From NCBI GenBank assembly GCA_029706075.1, contig JAINUG010000306.1, positions 536,501-600,500 of the forward strand: DNA of 64,000 nt, given 5' to 3'. The notes beneath the pieces were generated by a model. The model was not told the DNA's origin. It worked only from the letters and a program-made list of their open reading frames with translations, and did no database searches. Of this stretch, positions 21,666 to 33,666 are shown piece by piece (positions within the stretch are counted from its first letter, which is position 1; each line of letters starts with the position of its first letter). This stretch comes from Aldrovandia affinis. Taxonomy: Eukaryota > Chordata > Actinopteri > Notacanthiformes > Halosauridae. The position numbers were made by a program, and so were the translations under genes.

Positions 21666-22295
21666 TTGTATATTACTGTAAAATTAACCAAGGGCACATG
21701 CTTGGTTGGATATGGGTGTCATTGTCCTCAAAGCCATTTTTAGGCCTGTTATTGCAGCAGCTATGATGAGGATGTGTGGCTGGTTTAACATCGTCCCAGG
21801 ACACCAGTCACTTCGAGTTCCAGCTGCCCTTCCCAAGGTTGAACTGGCAGGCTGGCACACAGAGTAATTGGTGTGGGTAAGCTTTTTTGTAAAGTGCCAG
21901 TTTCCAGTGCCAGTTGACCTTACAGTCTGTGGTTACAGAGGAACCCCTCCCTGTGGTTTCTTACCAGGATTCATTCCGGGAAGACCTGCCTGAATTGTTT
22001 GTTTCTCAGCGCTGGGTTAAGCCACAACCTCGAGAGGCACCGCCCTAATTAAGATTATTGTAAAATAAGGAGTGGCAACCTCACAGGTCGCTCATACACT
22101 GTGCAGTGTGAAATACAATATGGCACCACTGTGAAAATTGTGGAGCCTGGTGTCAGGGATGACAAAAAGCAGTGTTCATAAGCACTGGCATCGCTAGTGT
22201 GTTTGGTCATGCATCGGCTGTGCTCTGGTACATGAGTGTCCGCTACAGAAAGTGACGTGGATAAGAGTGTTATTAGTTCACGGAGTTAGGGACTT
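21666..22295. other. No recognisable feature
   Basis: No gene or repeat signature supported. Confidence 0.35.
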
Positions 22296-22370
22296 GAGTC
22301 TTTAGCTCGACGAGCTAAATCATTCTCTTGTCGCGTCGAGATCCCTCGGTTCGAAACTCGCTGCGTGCAG
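22296..22370 (+). repeat. Possible tRNA-like sequence (weak)
   Basis: A box-A-like TAGCTCGACGAG at 22303 and a box-B-like GGTTCGAAACT at 22348 are spaced as in a tRNA. The T-stem pairs poorly and no acceptor stem forms. If real, it is the decayed head of a SINE or a tRNA pseudogene. Confidence 0.3.
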
Positions 22371-23783
22371 AACTAAGTCCGTTACAGTCACAACTGCCAC
22401 CTAATGCACATACCGCTGTGAAATTGGCACCACTTTGAGCTGCAGATTTACATCTGATTCCCTTTAAGCCCCTCTCTTATCTTACCATGCTGCAGTTCAA
22501 GGTGTAATTTATCATTCCCTTAAATTAATGTGCAAATTTGTTTCTTAGTGTTTGTTAAATTACTCAGTAGTTTTTAATGGAATTAATTGAAATGATGCAC
22601 AATAACTGATAAATGACTGATTGCATGTTAGCATATTCTGTACTTCTTTCACAATATTGCACAGATACTTGGAACTCCTTTGGAAACTATCCTAGGTAAT
22701 AAGCCAGAAATATTTTTGCATAATCTTTTTATGATTCATGTTGAATTGTTAATGTTTTTACCACACATCACAAATTGAATTATTTTTCAAAAGCAAAACC
22801 AGTTTTGTACCATTTGACTTCAGTTAACATGTCACACCCATGAGATTTGATCCCTGTGTGAAGGTGATTGCTAGGATCAGTATCTCAAATGATCCACCCT
22901 TCCCCAAATAGTCTGGCACAATATCTATCAACTGCATAAAACCCTGTAGTGCACCAACAGCTTTCTCTTTTTCTTTTTGGCAACTGTACCCCATGATGTG
23001 ACAATGCGGTGTGGCATTGTTGATGAGGTTCAGAGATCCAAGGTTACTTACCTAACCATTAATTCCAACATACCAACATAGTCTCCCCTGTTCTGGTACC
23101 ATTAGTAACAGAGATCGAATAAAACAATTTGAAGCATTCATTACAGTCCACTGATCAGTCAATAAAACAACACTTTTTACTAAGACATAAAGCCACAAAA
23201 GGAAAACAGAAGTTGTGAGTTTCAAAACATCGGGGATTTATGTACCTACATTTCCCTGTTTCAGTGTCTTCACGCCTAGTTTTGTACTCTGTGTCATTTC
23301 AAGAGTGCTTTTTTCCACCTGGAGAGTACAGCTACATTCACAAATTACCTGCCTCTGAAAAATCACCCATGCATTTTTCTTACTGTTAAAGGGCCCCTGA
23401 ACTATGCCCTAACTTCCCTTAAAGGAGTACGAAGCACTGGAGCATGGATCTTGATTAAAACTAAAAACGGACTAAATTAAACCAATGTCACTTCACTGAG
23501 TGGATTGAAAGTTTCAGACTGATTGTAAAGCGCTACCTTTAGCTTAAAAATGATTAACCCTTTTTTGACAGTGCAATCATAGATCTGTCACATACTAAAT
23601 TAGGAATTAATGATAGCGTTGTTCTCAATCAGTTTCAGCCAGTCTTAGCCATTAAAAGCTCTATCGAGGACTATGAATGTGCAGAACGTAATATGACTAT
23701 CTTAGTGGAGGCTTTCAGAACTAAATCATCTGATGGATTAGACTATAGATCACCTGTCAGCTATATGGGAAACTTTCATTTAA
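22371..23783. other. No recognisable feature
   Basis: About 1.4 kb of AT-rich sequence with no supported feature. Confidence 0.4.
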
Positions 23784-24114
23784 TCATTCATTCATTATCT
23801 AACCTGCTTATTCCTGGTCAGGGTCGCAGGGGGGGCTGGAACCTGCATTCATTGGGTGAGGGGCAGGAATACACCCTGGACAGCTTTCCAATCCATCGCA
23901 GGGCACATACACCATTCACTCACACATTCATACCCACAGGGAGATTTAGACTCTCCATTTAGCCTAACGTGCATGTCTTTGGACTGTAGGAGAAAACCGG
24001 AGTACCCAGAGGAAACCCACGTGGACACGGGGAGAACATGCAAGCTCCGGGATTCGAACCCAGGACCTTCTTGCTGTGCAGCGACAGTGTTATCCACTGC
24101 CCCACCGTGCCACC
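23784..24114 (-). mobile_element. tRNA-derived SINE, copy 1
   Basis: Read on the minus strand it starts GGTGGCACGGTGGGGCAGTG (box A region) and has box B GGTTCGAATCC about 40 bases on. A body with TTTGCATGTTCTCC-like, CTCCGGTTTTCTCC and GTCCAAAGACATGCACGTTA motifs follows, then a CCTGACCAGGAATAAGC block and a tail of ATGA repeats. The copy at 47072-47424 is collinear over its whole length. Confidence 0.85.
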
Positions 24115-25227
24115 TCATTGAATCTCTTCACAAATTAGTTTTCGTTGTGGTGCACTGGGCAAGGCAGTACAATTATTAAGGTAGCAGGGTTATTGTATGA
24201 CTGCCTGACTGATGGATTGAGTGATTGATTGGTTTTTGATTGATTAATTGATACACTGCCCATATTGCATTCAAAACTATGCCCTTCCGAGCTTTGAGGA
24301 TGTCAATTGTTTGAAGACATTTTATACAGCTGCTGGAAATGGGCCCTAAACGTCTCCATTTGACCTGGCCTGCCTCAAACTAGTTTATCTCAGCCACTTT
24401 TACTATGATGAGCTTTGCAAGGAAGTTGACTGTAATATCGTGAAACAAGACAAACAACTGCACAGCTTGCTGCTTTACTGTAAGGTTGTGAAACGTTTTA
24501 ACGAAAGTACTATAACTTCTGAAAACAGCACACTAGACTTAAATGAGTCATGCTTACTTTTGTAATAGAACCACAGTTGTTTATCAAAAAGATACTATCA
24601 AGGCAGAATTTGATAGTAAGCTGTACTGCATTTTTAATTTGAACAATTACTACAGTAATGTGTTCCTTGCTTCCTATTATTATTTTCTGATTGCAAAAAC
24701 TATAATTTGTTTCTCCAAACCAATGCTTTAAGGTTGTAAAAGTTAAATAAACACACTGCTACAGAGCTATGTATTTCAATGTCTGGTATTAGCTGAAACC
24801 AATTTCATCTTATAAATAACAAAGTACAAAATTAACTGGAAACTGTAATGTGTCCATTGTGAAAAACCAATAAAAAGATCATTGAAAAAAAATAAAAGCC
24901 TTTCTAGGGATGGGTGTTGAAAATTAGCGTAAGCTACGAACACTATGGTGCAACACATCTAATTGTGTATTCAATTTGCCAATGTGCAATTTGCCATCTG
25001 TCCCTATCAAATAAACCATAAATAAAAATCTTAATGGCTATAGGCTACGTGTCCACAGTTTCCATATATTATTTTTCATTCATTCCTCTGTCAGTGTACT
25101 GAAATGATCTTTGCTTTCGTGTTTCAAGTTGATTTGTCAGTCCTGTTCATTACATTTGCTTTGGATTTGGTTAACAAGACCAACCAGTCCCTGCTCTGAA
25201 TGGATTTTTAAATGACCTGGGATCTGA
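24115..25227. other. No recognisable feature
   Basis: AT-rich; no domain or repeat signal seen. Confidence 0.4.
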
Positions 25228-25610
25228 CTATTCAATTCAATTTTATTTTGTATAGCTCTTTTGACAGAGAACTGTCACAAATATGCTTTACAGACACTAA
25301 AAAATACCAGGCCTGAACCCCCAAAAAGCAGAAAGTGAGGCAAAAACTCTCCAGTGGGAAGAGAAAAAACTCCCCATTTGGAAGAAATCTCAGGAGGAAC
25401 CCATCTTAGTGGGAGAACCCATCCACTGCTGTCAGTAGTGGTAACTAAATGTCCTAAGAAGGGAAGGTCTAACATCTGAAGAATTCATCCAGGCCTCCTC
25501 CACAGTCTGGACAGGAACCAGGAGAGGGTCAGTGCTGGAGTGGTCTGGTCTCAGGGTGATGGAAGGGGCAGAAGCCCCATGGAAGAGAACAAAGTGGATA
25601 GGTTAGAGTC
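25228..25610 (-). mobile_element. Teleost interspersed repeat (retroelement 3' end)
   Basis: Opens with CAATTCAATTTTATTTTGTA and TAGCTCTTTTGACAGAGAAC. It continues with AGGCCTGAACCCCCAAAAAG and AAACTCTCCAGTGGGAAG, then a block of GGAGGAACCCATC type. This resembles a widespread teleost repeat whose tail is at the AATTTTATTT side, hence minus orientation. I am not certain whether it is a LINE 3' UTR or a SINE. Confidence 0.55.
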
Positions 25611-26141
25611 AGCATAGTAGAATAATAATAAAAATAAGTTAGAGGGCCTAATGGGCATTATTGGGAGAAGGCTTAAGAAGAGAAAATGATTTTAAGTGTG
25701 TCAGTAATAAAATGAGCTATCACAATATTTTCATCCTTATGTGGTTCACTTAGTATATAGAGCTGAACCCTTTAAAAGTGTATTTGTTCTCAATGCACTG
25801 ACAAGCCTTTTGGTCTTTTTTTATGGAGGTTCCTGTATATAGTATGGGACAAACAGGCACTTGACAGTATATTTATTGAATATTTAAAGTTATTAATACT
25901 TATTTGAGTCACACATTTGAATGTATTTCATGTGATTTTATTGTAATTTGGTACACTATACATACATTTTGTGGATGAGTCGGATGAGATACATTTTCAG
26001 GCCTAAGAATATAATTGGGTGTTCCAAATTATGAAAAGAAAATTGGGCTTAAAATAGTTAAAGACTTGCTCGAATGATGGATTGACATTCAACACAGTTG
26101 TTGAAATATTGAAATGTATGACGACTAATATATAACATGTA
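25611..26141. other. No recognisable feature
   Basis: AT-rich sequence between two retroelement copies. Confidence 0.35.
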
Positions 26142-27412
26142 TAAGAACATAAGAATACATAAAATATTGAGTGCCTTAGGTCTATCATCATAACTTTTAC
26201 CTTTCATACCAGGTATCAGTTTAGTTGCCCTTCTTTGGACTTTTTCAAGAGCTTCTATATCTTTCTTCTAGTGCGGTGCCCAGAACTGCACACATAATTC
26301 TAAGTGAGGTCTGACAAAGGCATTATATAACATTAATATAATCTCCTTTGATTTATACTCAATACATTTTGCTATGTATCCCAGTATCACAGAATGTTGG
26401 CTTTTTTCACTGCTGTAGCACACTGCTTTGATGCAGATAGGCTTTGATCAACTACAGTTCCTAAGTCTTTTTCAAATTGAACACCTACTAACTCTTCTCC
26501 TCCCATAAAATACTCCTGTCTAATGTTTTTATTTCCCACATGCATAACTTTACATTTAGCAATATTGAATGTCATCTGCCATGTATCTGCCCATTCTTGG
26601 ATTTGTTTAAATCATCTTGGATTACTTTAGTTGATTCCAAACTGTTTTCCAAACCCCCAAGTTTAGTATAATCTGCTAATTTAACTATTTTGCTACTAAC
26701 GTCCATATCAAAATCATTTATGTAAATAAGGAAGAGCAGAGGTCCCAGCACCGATTGGGACACCACTTCCCACAGCACCAAAGTCAGATATGGCCCTACC
26801 TACTGTTATTCTTTGTATTCGCCCCTTGCAGCCAATGATTAACCTTTTTATATACTTTATGTACAGTCGCTTCTTTTGCCTCAAAATCTCCCGTAAAGAT
26901 TTAGTCATCCACTGCGGAGACAGTTTTTTCATCCTATTTTTCCTTACTTTTGGGATGAATTTACACTGTACTACAATAACCCTTTTAAATATAATAAATT
27001 TTTCATTCACAGTTCTGCAATCTATAAGTTTTACCCAATCTATATTATTTAAATTCTCTCTCATTTTATTAAAGTCAGCTCGTCTAAAATGTAAAATTCT
27101 AGAGTTAGAGGAGGATGTCTTAACTTGCCAAAAAATATCAAAAATAACTGCACTGTGGTCACTTGCCCCTTGTGGTTCCCCTACCTCTGTTCTGCAAATT
27201 CTATCAGGATTGTTGCACAAAACCAGATCCAGTATTGATTTCCCTCTTGGAGGCTGAGTAACAGACTGTACCAAAAAGCAGTCATTGACCATATCTAAAA
27301 ACTCCTCTTCACATTTGCCCTGACCTGTCACTATCTCCCAATTAATAGAGGGGTAATTGAAGTTGGCCATTATTGTCGTCTCTCCTTCAGCACAGATTTG
27401 TTTTATGTTACT
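26142..27412 (-). mobile_element. CR1-type LINE, minus strand, internally deleted
   Basis: The 3' tail (ATAAGAACATAAGAATACAT at 26142) is the reverse complement of the 15.4-kb CR1 tail. Going up in coordinates, it reads RT C-terminus, RT palm end, and, after a deletion near 26790, spacer and endonuclease. It is truncated at about 27412 within the endonuclease, just before the point matching 14080 in the plus copy. Confidence 0.85.
26200..27410 (-). pseudogene. CR1 ORF2 pseudogene, minus strand
   Basis: Endonuclease and spacer (27410-26830): ICAEGETTIMANFNYPSINW, SILDLVLCNNPDRICRTEVG, ASDHSAVIFDIFWQVKTSSS and LREILRQKKRLY. The catalytic Asp of the usual GDFN motif is Asn here (ANFN). RT: the motif before SVLGPLLFLIYINDF is deleted; then LADYTKLGG, where the YxDD box has decayed, and FNIAKCKVMHVGNKN. 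The C-terminal end, readable to about 26190, includes VRPHLELCVQFWAPH-like sequence with stops. The peptide is very close to the 14-kb copy, differing at roughly one position in ten over the endonuclease by eye. Confidence 0.8.
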
Positions 27413-27989
27413 ATGACCCCAATGTTGACCACTCAATTTGAGCAAAGCACATTTAGCACATTTCCAAACAGGCCCGGCCTGGCCCAACCAATCACAAGCT
27501 TGGCCCACCCTGGCAATTTGCATATTAACTACAGTGTCTCTCTCTATAACATATATATTTTAAATTCCCCATATCATTCAGTAATACAAATGTACAAAAC
27601 AGTCAACACAACATTTTAAATACATTATGCACATGATCTTTATGATTGACAATGTACAAGATCTTACCTCTCATTTATAGCCTAAACATCACACAACATC
27701 GGTAATGTTATGAGCTAACTTTCAGTGACTGAGATTCGATGGACAAGCCATTATGAGGTGACCAAATGTGTAACAATGAGGATCTGATACTTGACATTTT
27801 GTCAAAGGATTCAGATGATGATGGTGCCTCCGTAGATGTAGGCAAGGAAGCATCTGGGTTGATCTGTCAGATCAAGAAACACAGGTTCTTTGAAACTGGC
27901 AAATTTTTACCCTAATGCTGTAGTGTTTTTACATTGTGTAAATCAGTTACGTCATTCTATTCATTAATTTATTCAGGGCACAGTTACGT
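27413..27989. other. No recognisable feature
   Basis: Includes a small direct GGCCCGGCCTGGCCCAACC region near 27470 but no supported gene. Confidence 0.35.
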
Positions 27990-27997
27990 CATACATC

Positions 27998-29397
27998 CAG
28001 GGCAGGATTAAATGGATGGACTACACTAGGCAAACCATTTTTTTCGGGCCCCACCCAACAAATGCGCACATTTTGATACTTTGTAAACAAAACCAACAAC
28101 CTTTTAACTGCCACATATTATTCTTATTCTTATTCGTTTAGGTAGGTATATATATTTTACTTTGTTGTGGTTTATTTATATTTAGGTATTTATATGCAAC
28201 TATGATACTCATGTATTTGTAGGGGTATAGACCATTATGTTTCATTTATTTAGTTGCATTTTACATTTGATTTTATTATTTGTCTTTACTTATTCATACG
28301 TAGTTAGGTATTTAAATGGAAAGTGTACTCACATTTACAGATGCTTTCTCCTGTCTTTCATCATAATCCAGGGAAGTGGTCAATTTGTTCTCAATCGCCA
28401 GCAGCGCAAACGCATTCAGTTTATTTGCTTCACTGTTGATCTCAGGTACGTTTTAACGCATTTCAATAAAGAAAACAACTTTTCTCCTGAGCAATTTGCA
28501 ATCGGTAATGCCAGATACATGCGAAGGTATGTTTCCACGTTGGGGGATGCATCGCCCAGACCTAGCTCTCTTAGCTTCTTGTACATTGCCCATCACTGAT
28601 TGTTCACCCTTACAATTGAGCTGAACTGGCAAAACTCCTGTTGGGAAGGTGCCTTTTGAAAAACCTGCGCAGGCAGAGAGAGTGGGGCCATCTTTGGTGG
28701 GTTTATGGCTTTGTGAGTGAAGCCAGGGCACTTGGGGCATTTGGCTGTAGGAGCCAGTGCCACACCCCACAACTTCAGGGTTCTACCTATGAGCTGGAAA
28801 TTATGGATCATGGAAAACTGATTAAAGCGGAGGTCAACATAGTATGATTGGCCTCGTCACTTGGTAGCAATGCTCTTGAGAATATTATGCCTCTCCAAAT
28901 ATCAGCTCAATCAACATCTCGGTATAAACTAAGCCGGCCTGCTCAGGCCCTAGTGATGTTTGATATCACCACAATTCTCAACATGAGAGGAGCACATCAA
29001 TGGCAACATTGAAAAGATATCTTGTGGTAGTAAGTGACCCAAAACAAAAATATAAAAAGGGCTTAAAAAATAATTCTTCCTCTTCATTTTTTTTTTTTTT
29101 GCGTTTTGCTGAAACCGAAAGCATTGCTGAAAGGACACTGCTAACATAGGAGGCATGATGTGCACTAAACCGGAAAGACTTTTCACGCACATTGCAAGGT
29201 GCTTTCAAAAATAATACATTGAAATACAATTTTAGATTGGAGTTTTTATCTGAAAATATTTAACAATATTTAAATATTAAAAAATATTTTATATATATAT
29301 ATATTTTTTATCCCTCTGTCTGGGCCCCCCTGTGGCAATTATGCACTAGGTACTTGCCTAGTTTGCCTATGCCTAGATCCGGCCCTGCATACATCTT
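27998..29397. mobile_element. hAT element, 1,400 bp
   Basis: Exact 8-bp duplication CATACATC at 27990-27997 and 29398-29405. The left end is CAGGGCAGGATTAAATGG and the right end on the other strand is CAGGGCCGGATCTAGGC. Sub-terminal ACTAGGCAAACC and its counterpart CAAACTAGGCAAG are also shared in inverted form. Typical hAT boundaries. Interior frames, including 28237-28599, show no transposase domain that I can recognise, so it is treated as non-autonomous. Confidence 0.85.
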
Positions 29398-29559
29398 CAA
29401 AACAATATTGGACATCACACCAGTCAAATTAATACAGAAGTTTGATAGTGTGACTAAGCTATGTATCCAGCTGACACCAACACAACAATAATCTGAGACA
29501 TAGGTACCTTAGAGAAAGTCGTCACCACGATATCAAGAAAATGACATTAAACTGTATTT

Positions 29560-29698
29560 TACAGTAAACTGCTGTATTACTGCACTGATCTTGTGCGCTA
29601 ACTATGATTGTTCCTACCATGTATTAATGCACATCTTGTAAGTCGCTCTGGATAAGAGCGTCTGCTAAATGCTTAAAATGTCAAATGTAAATGTAAAC
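29560..29698 (+). mobile_element. L2 3' end fragment
   Basis: Nearly identical to the last 140 bp of the 12.8-kb L2: GCTGTATTACTGCACTGATC, CTATGATTGTTCCTACCATG, TAAGTCGCTCTGGATAAGAG and a tail of TGTAAA repeats. Younger-looking than the other short L2 tails. Confidence 0.8.
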
Positions 29699-30630
29699 TG
29701 AATATATTACAGAATTCATCACATCTAAAGCAGGAAGGCGAGACCATAAATTGAATCACCGGGGAAAGTGAGAGCACGAGGTTGGGGTACACCTTACGGC
29801 ATAAGGCTTAAGTCAAGCACCTGAAGGTGACTGCAGTGCGTGGTTCCCCTTTTTAAGACTGGGAAAGACCCCCTGCTTACTGCCCTCCCAAACAAGGCCA
29901 TGATTCAGGGGCACATGACACCGTCTGTCTTTTGCCAAACTCCCACCTAGCTGGTATGTCAAAAGCCCCTTTCGTCTGGGATCACCTGATTGCACAGCAC
30001 TCCATATATGACCAGACCTGTGGCATATATGGCACTGTACAGTTTTGAGATTGCAATGCAATGCAATGCAATGCAATCATTTATTATATATTTTTATTTA
30101 TTTTATTATTTAGTGAATATCTCTATTGGCACCTGCTATATATATGACTGGACTAATAAAAAGGAAATCATAAATAAATGATTGATTTAAAAAATAAATA
30201 AAAATGTTTTATTTTTAGAATTTCAGGTAAAATTATGCCTTTACATCCCATATCTGAAGTGTGAGTTTAAACCACAAAGGATTCAAGTTTGGATTTGTGA
30301 TAGCATACAGTAGTTAAACACAAGTAATCTTTAGAAGATCCTTTATTGTCAACTGATAAAAGATAGTGTGGTAACAACAGCAATTATCAGAATTTGTTGG
30401 AGATTTGGCATGGAGAGGGGTTGATATATGATACATTAATGCTTATATATATACTATACTGCTTATTTTCTCATAACGTTGTACGATTTGGGTAGAGAGG
30501 AGCAACGATAGTCCTTGTGCTATGATTCACTCTCACCACACTTTTGATTCTGTCATTTCTCTGTAAACTCTTACATTTCCTAGACAAGAGAGAAGCACAG
30601 CACTTCTGAGGAACTACAAAAGCTATGCTT
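29699..30630. other. Unassigned; short (TGCAA)n run
   Basis: Holds a (TGCAA) run of about five units at 30052-30077 next to an AT-rich tract. No supported gene. Confidence 0.4.
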
Positions 30631-30696
30631 CACACACACACACATTTGTATTTGTGCACTCCCACAAGTGCACCCACACACACACATATACAGTAC

Positions 30697-30741
<45 letters not shown>
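30631..30741. repeat. Interrupted (CA)n microsatellite
   Basis: CA runs at 30631-30643 and 30676-30685, plus a long uninterrupted run from about 30699 to 30741. Confidence 0.9.
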
Positions 30742-30744
<3 letters not shown>

Positions 30745-31484
30745 TACTTCTGAGGCACAAATTCATTAATTTTCATTACATCCCATCTTTAAGAGTGCAG
30801 ACCTTGGTGCCTATTTTTAACCAACCTCTCTAAAATCAGGAAAGGCAGAGTTAATTCACACAGAGCAAGAGAGACAAAGCTTCAGGATGAAGCAACTGGA
30901 ATGGAATCTCTGTGTGGCTGAAACTAGTGCACACAGTTGTAAATATGAATGGCTTCCCACGGTAGATTTAGAAGTGATATATGTTTAGCATGTTTCGCCC
31001 TCATGTCAGTGGATAGCATTACTCAACTAAACTGCACCAGGGTTCTTAAATCATTCTCTCACTCAAGAGCCATGACCACAGGCAGAGGGGCAGTCCCAGG
31101 AAGGAGCCACACGCTCTTCACGTTACAAACACATCAGATTGGTTCATTTGAGAATAATAAGGCACATTTTTGGGTCACCGGTTCCCCGTGTGACCGAGAT
31201 CAAGGGAACACAATTGTGCTTTGCATGCAGGTGCAAAGCACAATTGTAAGGGTGAATAGGAAACGGAAACTTTGTTTGCTGAAAGTGCTTCTCTACGTGA
31301 CGATTTGCGGTTGATGGGATAAAAACCCATTGGTGAAATTACAATCCGAGTTGCTTTACTGTAATGGAAAATTGAGAGATGAGTTTGCTACCAGGAGGCA
31401 ATGCCTCTCAATTGAAACAAATACATACAGCACTTGTTTCTTACTCTCCTTTGAGGCAGATATACTAAAAACCCACCAGACATA
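30742..31484. other. No recognisable feature
   Basis: An inverted pair of CAATTGTGCTTTGCA and TGCAAAGCACAATTG flanks a short loop near 31210-31246. The open frame 30949-31314 has no family resemblance. Confidence 0.4.
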
Positions 31485-31880
31485 CACTACTACACTAACG
31501 TTTTAGAACCCCATTTTCCAATTTTTACAGAAATTTAAGCAGTTCAAGTCCAGTGAATGACCTGAAATGGTACAAAGGTAAGAGGTAAACTGGCAGAGGT
31601 AAAAAAAAATGTAGGTTACCAAAAACTGAAAAAGAATGTAAATTTCAGAATTATAAAAAAAAGGCCCTTTTCAGGGAACAAGTAATGGGTTAACGTGGGT
31701 CACCGACTCTGAATCAAGCAAAAGAGCCCCAGACCATCACGCTTCCTCCTCCATGTTTGACAGTTGGTGTCACACACTGAAGAACCATCCTTTCGCCTAC
31801 TCGACAGCCTACAAAAACCTTTCAAAATTTCAAGATTTCAAATTTTGATTCATCAGTCCATAAGTGTGAATGTGCCCAAT
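31485..31880 (-). mobile_element. Tc1-like transposon fragment
   Basis: Starts near CTACACTAACGTTTTAGAAC, followed by CAGTTCAAGTCCAGTGAATG, GACCTGAAATGGTACAAAGG and GGGAACAAGTAATGGGTTAA, the non-coding flank of a fish Tc1-like family as I remember it. At 31725-31860 the minus strand gives a decayed transposase segment around CCAGACCATCACGCTTCCTC, which corresponds to the GGxxMVWG region. No terminal repeat on the right. Confidence 0.55.
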
Positions 31881-32679
31881 ACGGGTTTAGTTCTCCCCCT
31901 TGGAGTGACGAGGTGGGCTGGGCCATAGGTCACCCTGGGAGGCTAGTAAATTGGGTGTGTAGGGGTGCCTGGTGGGTCCTGGGAGGTTGTGCAGCGGGAG
32001 GGGGAGGAAGAACCCTGAATTTGTCCTTTTGTGCAGTGTGCTTTAAATGAATTATTCAAATGAAGACCTTGTATTCTATCCTTTTACTTGTGTGTTGGTG
32101 TGCTGTTTGGAGAGTGGTGGGCCACCTGCAAGAAAAAGGGGAAAAGGTAGATGGGTTAGTGTGAGGGAACTCACAACCCCTGACAGTTACAGTCAGTCTC
32201 TTGATCAATTAAGGTTGTTAAATGTATGTATGTTCTACCAATTTTTCCTTAAACTTTTTTTAACGCCACACATGTTTGGTTCGTTGCTATTTGCCCATTG
32301 AACCTGCCATTAAGTTTCCACAAACGGTTTAGGTTCAGTGAACAGGTGTCCATACTTTCAATAAGTAGCCCCCCACTGATTTCACCCGCCAGTCTATAAT
32401 TGAATCATGTGTGATATAGCATATTTCAGAACATGAGAGCATGATTGAAAGCATGAGAGGCTGATTAAAAGTCCTGGGATGTGAATATGGGATATTTATT
32501 GTTCATGGCATGCATAGTTATGTCTGACATAATGTAAGAGCGTAAATCATGCTTTATTAGAAATGAAGTGTCTAAGAACAATTGACAGCTAGTTACAATT
32601 CAGAGGTTGCCATTATGTTTGGAAAGAGAACCAGCATACAGTGTGTCCCCAGGACCAAGGTTGGGAACCCCTCGCCTAG
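31881..32679. other. No recognisable feature
   Basis: Mixed GC content; the open frame 32047-32301 has no family resemblance. Confidence 0.35.
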
Positions 32680-32828
32680 AGAATGTCCAGCATTGCATCA
32701 AGCCAGGACTTGAATACCTTGAAGCATCTTTGCCTCTACTACATGACCTGACAATCTATTCCATGCATTGACAACTTTATGTGACAAAAACGTCCTGATA
32801 TCAGTTTGGAATTGACCTCTTTATAAAC
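32680..32828 (-). mobile_element. CR1 RT C-terminal fragment
   Basis: The minus strand reads TDIRTFLSHKVVNAWNRLSG, HVVEAKML and, one frame off, FKSWLDAMLDIL. This is the same C-terminal block as the other CR1 copies in the window. Truncated on both sides; its right edge abuts the Tc1 element at 32829. Confidence 0.7.
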
Positions 32829-33666
32829 AGTATATACAGTGGGTTATATCAGATAAACACTCTTTGTCAGTGCAGCCATTTGCTAAAATCAATTATTATT
32901 TTTTACTTTTATACACTGCTCATTAATGCACCTGCTCATTATCTTATCTAATCAACCAATCGTGTGGCAGCAACTCAATGCATAAAAGCATGCAGGCATG
33001 GTCAAGAGGTTCAGTTGTTGTTCAGACCAAAAATAGGGAATGGGGAGGAAATGTGATCTAAGTAACTTTGACCGTGGAATGATTGTTAGTGCCAGTCGGG
33101 GTGGTGTGAATATCTCAGAAACTGATGATCTCATGGGATTTTCATGCGCAACAGTATCTAGAGTTTACACAGAATGGTGCGAAAAACTAAAAACATCCAG
33201 TGAGCGGCAGTTCTGTGGGAGAAAATGCCTTGTTAATGAGAGTGGTCAGAGCAGAATGGCCAGACTGGTTCAACCTGACAGGAAGGCAACAGTAACTCAA
33301 ATAAACACGTGTTACAACAGTGGTATGCAGAAGAGCATCTCTGGATGCACAACACATCGAACCTTGAAGTGGATGGGCTACAGCAGCCACTCCTGTCAGC
33401 TAAGAACAGGAAAGTGAGGCTACAGTGGGCACAGGCTCACCAAAACGGAACAGTTGAAGATTGGAAAAACGTTGCTTAGTCTGACGAATCTCGATTTCTG
33501 CTGCGACATGCAGATGGTAGGGTCAGAATTTGGTGTAAACAACATGAATCCATGCATCCATCGTGCCTTGTGTCAATGGTTCAGGCTGGTGGTGGTGGTG
33601 TAATGGTGTGGGGAATGTTTTCTTGGCACACATTAGGCCCCTTAATACCAATTGAGCATTGTTTAA

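Noticed and set aside
22296-22370. Functional tRNA gene
   Set aside because: T-stem and acceptor stem do not pair; at best a decayed tRNA-like repeat.
23693-24179. Frames on both strands at 23.7-24.2 kb and 47.2-47.5 kb
   Set aside because: They translate SINE copies; the two regions are collinear as DNA and have A and B boxes.
28237-28599. 120-codon frame considered as a transposase
   Set aside because: Hydrophobic, no hAT motif, and it sits in AT-rich interior of a non-autonomous element.
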